Part shown: positions 60,578-64,000 of the stretch, one piece after another
Numbering within the stretch: the stretch's first letter is position 1
Layout: every line of letters starts with the position of its first letter
Assembly: GCF_000317555.1 (NCBI RefSeq)
Contig: NC_019745.1
Location: 3,472,001-3,536,000 of the forward strand
Reading direction: 5' to 3'
From: Gloeocapsa sp. PCC 7428
GTDB lineage: Bacteria; Cyanobacteriota; Cyanobacteriia; Cyanobacteriales; Chroococcidiopsidaceae
Length of the DNA: 64,000 nt
Notes under the pieces: model-generated
The model's input: the letters and a program-made list of their open reading frames with translations, nothing else
Told to the model about the DNA's origin: nothing
The model's database searches: none
Translations under genes and position numbers: made by a program

Positions 60578-61732
60578 CTACGATTGAGCAAAAACTCTTG
60601 CAGCCGCAGCCACACCTGCACCAGGCGTAAAGTTTTCATAACCAAGTTCGTGCATGGCAACTTCGAGTGCTGAAATCGCACTGAGAATATCGCGATCGCT
60701 GACAAAGCCTAAATGCCCGATCCGGAAGATTTTATTACTGAGGTGATCTTGTCCGCCAGCTAAAGCAATATCAAAACGCTTTTTCATAATCGCGCGCACC
60801 TGATCCGCTGCAATTCCTTCGGGTGCTACCGCAGTAATGGCAGGACTTCCACAATCATCACTCACAAACAAAGGTAGATTTAAACCTTTAATTCCCGCGC
60901 GGGTTGCCTTCATCAAGCGTTGATGGCGGGCGAAGATTCCTTCTAATCCCTCTTGCTTCATCATCCGCAGCGTAGCGTGTAAAGCAAAGATCATATTAAC
61001 GGGTGGTGTAAACGGAGTGGTGTTTTTCGCAGTTGCTTTGCGATATTTACCTAAATCGAGGTAGTAGCGGGGTAGTTTCGCAGTTTTGTAGGCTTCCCAA
61101 GCTTTGGGGCTAACCGCAACGATTCCCAACCCTGGGGGAATCATATAACCTTTTTGCGAACCGGAACCAACAACGTCTAAACCCCAAGCATCCATTGGCA
61201 CATTAACTGCACCAAGACTGGTGACTGCATCTACAATAATCAGCGCTTCACCATGATTTTTAACATGGCGGTTAATTGTTTCTAGGTCATTAAGTACGCC
61301 TGTTGATGTTTCGCTATGGGTAACGACGACAGCTTTGATTTGTTTTTCTTTGTCAGCTTCGAGTTTTTCTGCAAACGCCTGAGGATCGAGGGGTTGTCCC
61401 CACTCAGCGGTAATTCTTTCGACATTCAAATTATAAGCTTCACCCACTTCCGCCCAGCGTTCGCCAAACTTACCGTTACAACCGACTAAAATGCGATCGC
61501 CAGGACTCAAAAAATTAATCATTCCGGCTTCGACTGCACCTGTACCGCTGGTTGTCAGCAGCATTACATCGCTTTGCGTTTGGTGCAGCCACTTGAGGTT
61601 TTCTGTCACCTCTGCCAGAATGTTGCTAAATTCACTGGTACGATGACCAATGGGGTGCTTGGCTAACGCGAGTAGCGCCGCCTCTGGTACCGGTGTGGGA
61701 CCAGGAATCATCAGCATCAGCTTGTCTTGCAT
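60578..61732 (-). CDS. PLP-dependent aminotransferase, alanine-glyoxylate/serine-pyruvate type
   Basis: A 384-residue class V aminotransferase. The start MIPGPTPVPEAALLALAKHP is the family opening. TSGTGAVEAG is near 63, the VTHSETSTGVLNDLETI segment near 143, and the PLP lysine lies in VVGSGSQKGYMIPPGLG (near 196). The C-terminal DHLSNKIFRIGHLGFVS closes the domain. Cyanobacterial members act in photorespiration as serine/alanine-glyoxylate aminotransferases and have also been labelled soluble hydrogenase subunits in error. I start at ATG 61732; a frame to 61780 adds residues with no support. Confidence 0.92.
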   Translation of the reverse strand: MQDKLMLMIPGPTPVPEAALLALAKHPIGHRTSEFSNILAEVTENLKWLHQTQSDVMLLTTSGTGAVEAGMINFLSPGDRILVGCNGKFGERWAEVGEAYNLNVERITAEWGQPLDPQAFAEKLEADKEKQIKAVVVTHSETSTGVLNDLETINRHVKNHGEALIIVDAVTSLGAVNVPMDAWGLDVVGSGSQKGYMIPPGLGIVAVSPKAWEAYKTAKLPRYYLDLGKYRKATAKNTTPFTPPVNMIFALHATLRMMKQEGLEGIFARHQRLMKATRAGIKGLNLPLFVSDDCGSPAITAVAPEGIAADQVRAIMKKRFDIALAGGQDHLSNKIFRIGHLGFVSDRDILSAISALEVAMHELGYENFTPGAGVAAAARVFAQS

Positions 61733-61877
61733 TGTTGTCCTACTGTTGTGCGAATTAGGGGTTTCTCTAGGATTGCACAAGTTGAAAAGCTTGTACGATT
61801 TTGGGAAATTTTTTGATTATACCTGGAAAAGTGCGATCGCGAATACAGCTACTGTGCAGAGGAGCAAAAGAAGGGTG

Positions 61878-62492
61878 CTACTTTAGAAAAGGTGGTAAAT
61901 CTACTTTAGATGCGTGCTTTGTAGGTGTAGGTAAAGTTGATGCAACTTCTTGTGTTTTTTGTGTTATTGATTGCACCGTTGTTAATAAATGGTTAAGTTC
62001 AAATAATCGGTCTGGTAAAAGTCTTTCTATCACTTCTTTTAGTTCGAGCGCCAGCGTCACACTTTCCAAATACTGCTCTTTCCAATAATGTACCGCAGCG
62101 ACATACTCGCCAACCTGTTGCGATTGCTGGATAATTTGTTCTTGAAGAATCGCAGTTTGCTGAAGATTTTGATGTAACTCTTGTTGCAATTGCACTTGCG
62201 ATTGTTGCTGCTGCAATTTGCTGATGACTTGCTTCTGTAAGTTGGCGATTTCCTCGACTGCTGCTAGCTGTGCTTCGAGTAAAGCTTGAGTTTTCAACTT
62301 TCTGCGCAATTCTGCTAGATACGTCAATGACTGTTCTAACGCTTGTTCCAGCTGATGAATGCGATTCGATTGTTTTTGCTCGGTTTGATTATCAAAAGGA
62401 GATATGTCGTTACCGCTATTCGTTGCGATCGCGTGTAAGTAACGCTCTGACTGATGCGCTAAATCACTATGTATCAAATCTTGCTCTAACAC
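61878..62492 (-). CDS. Gln-rich coiled-coil protein, unknown function
   Basis: A 204-residue protein dominated by a coiled coil from about 40 to 165 with many Gln and Leu (QTEQKQSNRIHQLEQALEQS; KLQQQQSQVQLQQELHQNLQ). There is no membrane helix or enzyme motif. The C-terminal tail is Thr/Pro-rich. Similar proteins occur in cyanobacteria without known role. It lies upstream of the aminotransferase gene in the same direction, 145 bases away. Confidence 0.65.
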   Translation of the reverse strand: MLEQDLIHSDLAHQSERYLHAIATNSGNDISPFDNQTEQKQSNRIHQLEQALEQSLTYLAELRRKLKTQALLEAQLAAVEEIANLQKQVISKLQQQQSQVQLQQELHQNLQQTAILQEQIIQQSQQVGEYVAAVHYWKEQYLESVTLALELKEVIERLLPDRLFELNHLLTTVQSITQKTQEVASTLPTPTKHASKVDLPPFLK

Positions 62493-62690
62493 GCTAGTTC
62501 TCCCTTCGATTGGGCTAACTGTCTGGTTTTTGATAAGTACTATGGCAGCGGTTTTATTTTAGTCAATGTCTAAAATTTATGCGATGTACGTACTATACAT
62601 TTAGTCAGAAAATAAATAAGTCTCCGCACCATCTAAACTTTGTTAATCTAGCAGCATCAGTCGCTCGCATTTTCACTGAGGAGATTGCTT

Positions 62691-63122
62691 GTGAAGCAGT
62701 TAAACACCCATATTGAAATCAATGCTTCGGCTAGCAAAGTTTGGAAAATCTTGACTGACTTTGATAGCTATCCACAATGGAACCCGTTTATTCGTGCTGT
62801 GAGTGGTGAGGTAAAGCAAGGAGCAAGGTTAGAAGTGCAACTACAACCACCAGGGGGAAACTCGATGACATTTCGCCCTAAAGTTTTGGTTGCTGAACCT
62901 GAACGGGAACTGCGTTGGTTAGGGCGGTTACTTGTACCAGGAATTTTTACTGGCGAACATTGTTTTCAAATTGAGCCGCGAGATCGCGATCGCATTCGAT
63001 TTATCCACAGCGAAGTTTTTTCAGGGTTACTCGTTCCCTTTTTAGCAAACAGCTTAGACACCAACACTAAAAGTGGTTTTGAAAAGATGAATCAAGCACT
63101 CAAAGCACGCGCAGAAAAATAA
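62691..63122 (+). CDS. SRPBCC-domain protein (polyketide cyclase/START-like)
   Basis: A 143-residue single-domain protein: HIEINASASKVWKILTDFDS, then YPQWNPFIRAVSGEVKQGAR and LRWLGRLLVPGIFTGEHCFQ, with the terminal amphipathic helix. It is the common SRPBCC fold that binds a hydrophobic ligand. I start at GTG 62691 because AGGAG at 62677 is well spaced for it; a TTG at 62685 is too close. The upstream spacer (62625-62669) shares a short block with 48820-48864. Confidence 0.88.
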   Translation: MKQLNTHIEINASASKVWKILTDFDSYPQWNPFIRAVSGEVKQGARLEVQLQPPGGNSMTFRPKVLVAEPERELRWLGRLLVPGIFTGEHCFQIEPRDRDRIRFIHSEVFSGLLVPFLANSLDTNTKSGFEKMNQALKARAEK

Positions 63123-63213
63123 AGTAGTCTACGGAGGTGGATTTCGTTTATTTAGGAGCGAATTTATTCGCCAAAAGCTTTGAGATCGTTTCTTGCGTAA
63201 GTCCTAATCTAAT

Positions 63214-63435
63214 TTATTGATTCAGTGACCACCGCGATTCAATTGCAATCTGTGACTGCTGACAACTTTCTTCTAGCTGCTTCTGTTGCGCGGCGGCTTT
63301 ACGTAGGGTAATGATTAGCTGATTCACCTGTTCGCGCAAAGTTGGATTTTGACTTGCTGCGGATAGTGTTTGTTGTTCTAATAACTGCAACAAGAGTTCG
63401 TAGTGAATCGGAGAGGGAAGGGGAATTGTCTGCAT
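63214..63435 (-). CDS. Small conserved cyanobacterial protein, unknown function
   Basis: A 73-residue helical protein (IHYELLLQLLEQQTLSAASQ; LREQVNQLIITLRKAAAQQK). It has no membrane helix or named domain. It follows trpC in the same direction after 69 bases. Its type looks conserved in cyanobacteria; the function is unknown. Confidence 0.6.
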   Translation of the reverse strand: MQTIPLPSPIHYELLLQLLEQQTLSAASQNPTLREQVNQLIITLRKAAAQQKQLEESCQQSQIAIESRWSLNQ

Positions 63436-63504
63436 AAAAAATTGACTTAATTTCAGGCGCTCTTGTTACTGAATTTTGCTTCAGATTCAGAGCGCCATTA
63501 ATGA

Positions 63505-64000
63505 CTAGGTAGTAAATAGAGTGGCGATCGCCGCTTGCGGATCGCTTTGTTTTACCAAAGATTCGCCAATGAGCACCGCTGCTGCACCTGCACAAGCGAC
63601 AACTTGGAGATCTGCGGGCGTATGCAATCCTGACTCGCTGACGGCTAAGATATTCCGCGATCGCAATTCTTCGCCGCGTGCTTCTAGCAATGCACAAGTC
63701 GTCTGTAAATCTACGGAAAAATCTTCTAAATTGCGATTATTTATACCAATTAATTGGACACCATCAATTGCCAAAACGCGGTCAATTTCCTCTAATGTGT
63801 GAACTTCGACTAATACTGCCATTTTTAAAGCGGTTGCAATTTTGACAAAGTATTGTAAATCTCGATCGCTCAGAATTGCGGCAATCAACAGCACCGCATC
63901 CGCACCGCGAATTCGCGCCACGTACATTTGATACGGGTAGATAATGAAGTCTTTGCACAAAAGTGGTAAATCTACCGCAGCGCGAATTAAGGCAAGATTG
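63505..64000 (-). CDS. trpC: Indole-3-glycerol phosphate synthase, C-terminal part (runs off the window)
   Basis: TrpC closes the indole ring in tryptophan synthesis. About 165 C-terminal residues are visible; the frame is open to the right edge and the N-terminus is outside. The TIM-barrel motifs are clear: [76 protein letters not shown] and [10 protein letters not shown] at the phosphate site. The Lys in LLCKDF and the Asn in INNRNL are active-site residues. Confidence 0.95.
   Translation of the reverse strand, partial: NLALIRAAVDLPLLCKDFIIYPYQMYVARIRGADAVLLIAAILSDRDLQYFVKIATALKMAVLVEVHTLEEIDRVLAIDGVQLIGINNRNLEDFSVDLQTTCALLEARGEELRSRNILAVSESGLHTPADLQVVACAGAAAVLIGESLVKQSDPQAAIATLFTT

Overview
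This window is chromosomal DNA of a cyanobacterium. The markers are the cytochrome b6f subunit gene petM beside ycf39, Psb32, two helical carotenoid proteins, the carotenoid ketolase CrtW, an NblR-type regulator, P-II with the cyanobacterial T-loop, DUF1816 and DUF2949 proteins, and many HIP1-like GCGATCGC octamers. The set of desiccation and oxidation-stress genes fits an extremotolerant lineage of the Chroococcidiopsis/Gloeocapsopsis kind, but the genus is an inference and no rRNA is present.

Left host segment (1-27.6 kb): the end of a YoeB-type toxin locus that lacks a normal start codon, dapB, psb32, a rhomboid protease, a row of small membrane/coiled-coil genes, then a stress-defence stretch from 7.5 to 18.6 kb. 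That stretch holds a Mn-catalase, a cupin, two tandem zinc alcohol dehydrogenases, an SRPBCC membrane protein, a DJ-1/PfpI protein fused to a ferritin-like helical bundle, DUF6335, an SDR, two helical carotenoid proteins and a phospholipase D family protein. Housekeeping genes follow: phosphohexomutase, rdgB, glnB with an NtcA box, thiD, crtW, an SDR, a ZiaR/SmtB-type metal sensor divergent from a lone ZnuB-type permease, and tRNA-Phe(GAA).

Integrated element (27,602-46,851): a 19.2-kb mobile element sits at the tRNA-Phe gene. Its limits are a perfect 24-bp direct repeat (the anticodon arm and variable loop of the tRNA) and a near-identical 21-bp double arm site (two TTTAGTCCAAA-like units) inside each end. 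In order it carries a tyrosine integrase, a DUF4258/DUF2283 pair, a serine resolvase, and a 12-gene rightward module (30.7-38.9 kb) in which most genes overlap by 1-11 bases. The module looks like particle-structure genes but I see no terminase, portal, major capsid or protease. After it come a small membrane protein, an M15-type endolysin with two peptidoglycan-binding domains, a leftward operon with two paralogous LuxR-HTH proteins, a candidate small RNA, a 290-bp block with 33-bp perfect inverted repeats and eight copies of TCGACAGT (candidate origin), a DUF3987 helicase/primase-like protein, an XRE repressor facing a promoter-operator, and a CopG-like/DUF29 pair. I read it as a virus-like or satellite-like integrative element of a type I do not recognise, and it is the main object of interest here. 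Right of the element the tRNA 3' half is not repeated; a CRISPR-repeat-like sequence abuts the junction instead.

Right host segment (47-64 kb): an APH/AAA-type kinase fusion, rplY, purA, an adenosine deaminase-like gene, an orphan OmpR regulator, DUF1816, pdxA, petM-ycf39, nadK-nblR-DUF192, DUF2949, a PLP aminotransferase, a coiled-coil protein, an SRPBCC protein and the 3' part of trpC running off the right edge.

At least five copies of one roughly 80-120-bp dispersed repeat, one 280-bp MITE-like element with a 9-bp duplication, and a smaller palindromic relic lie between host genes. All coordinates and motifs were read by eye; family names come from recognition, not from searches.
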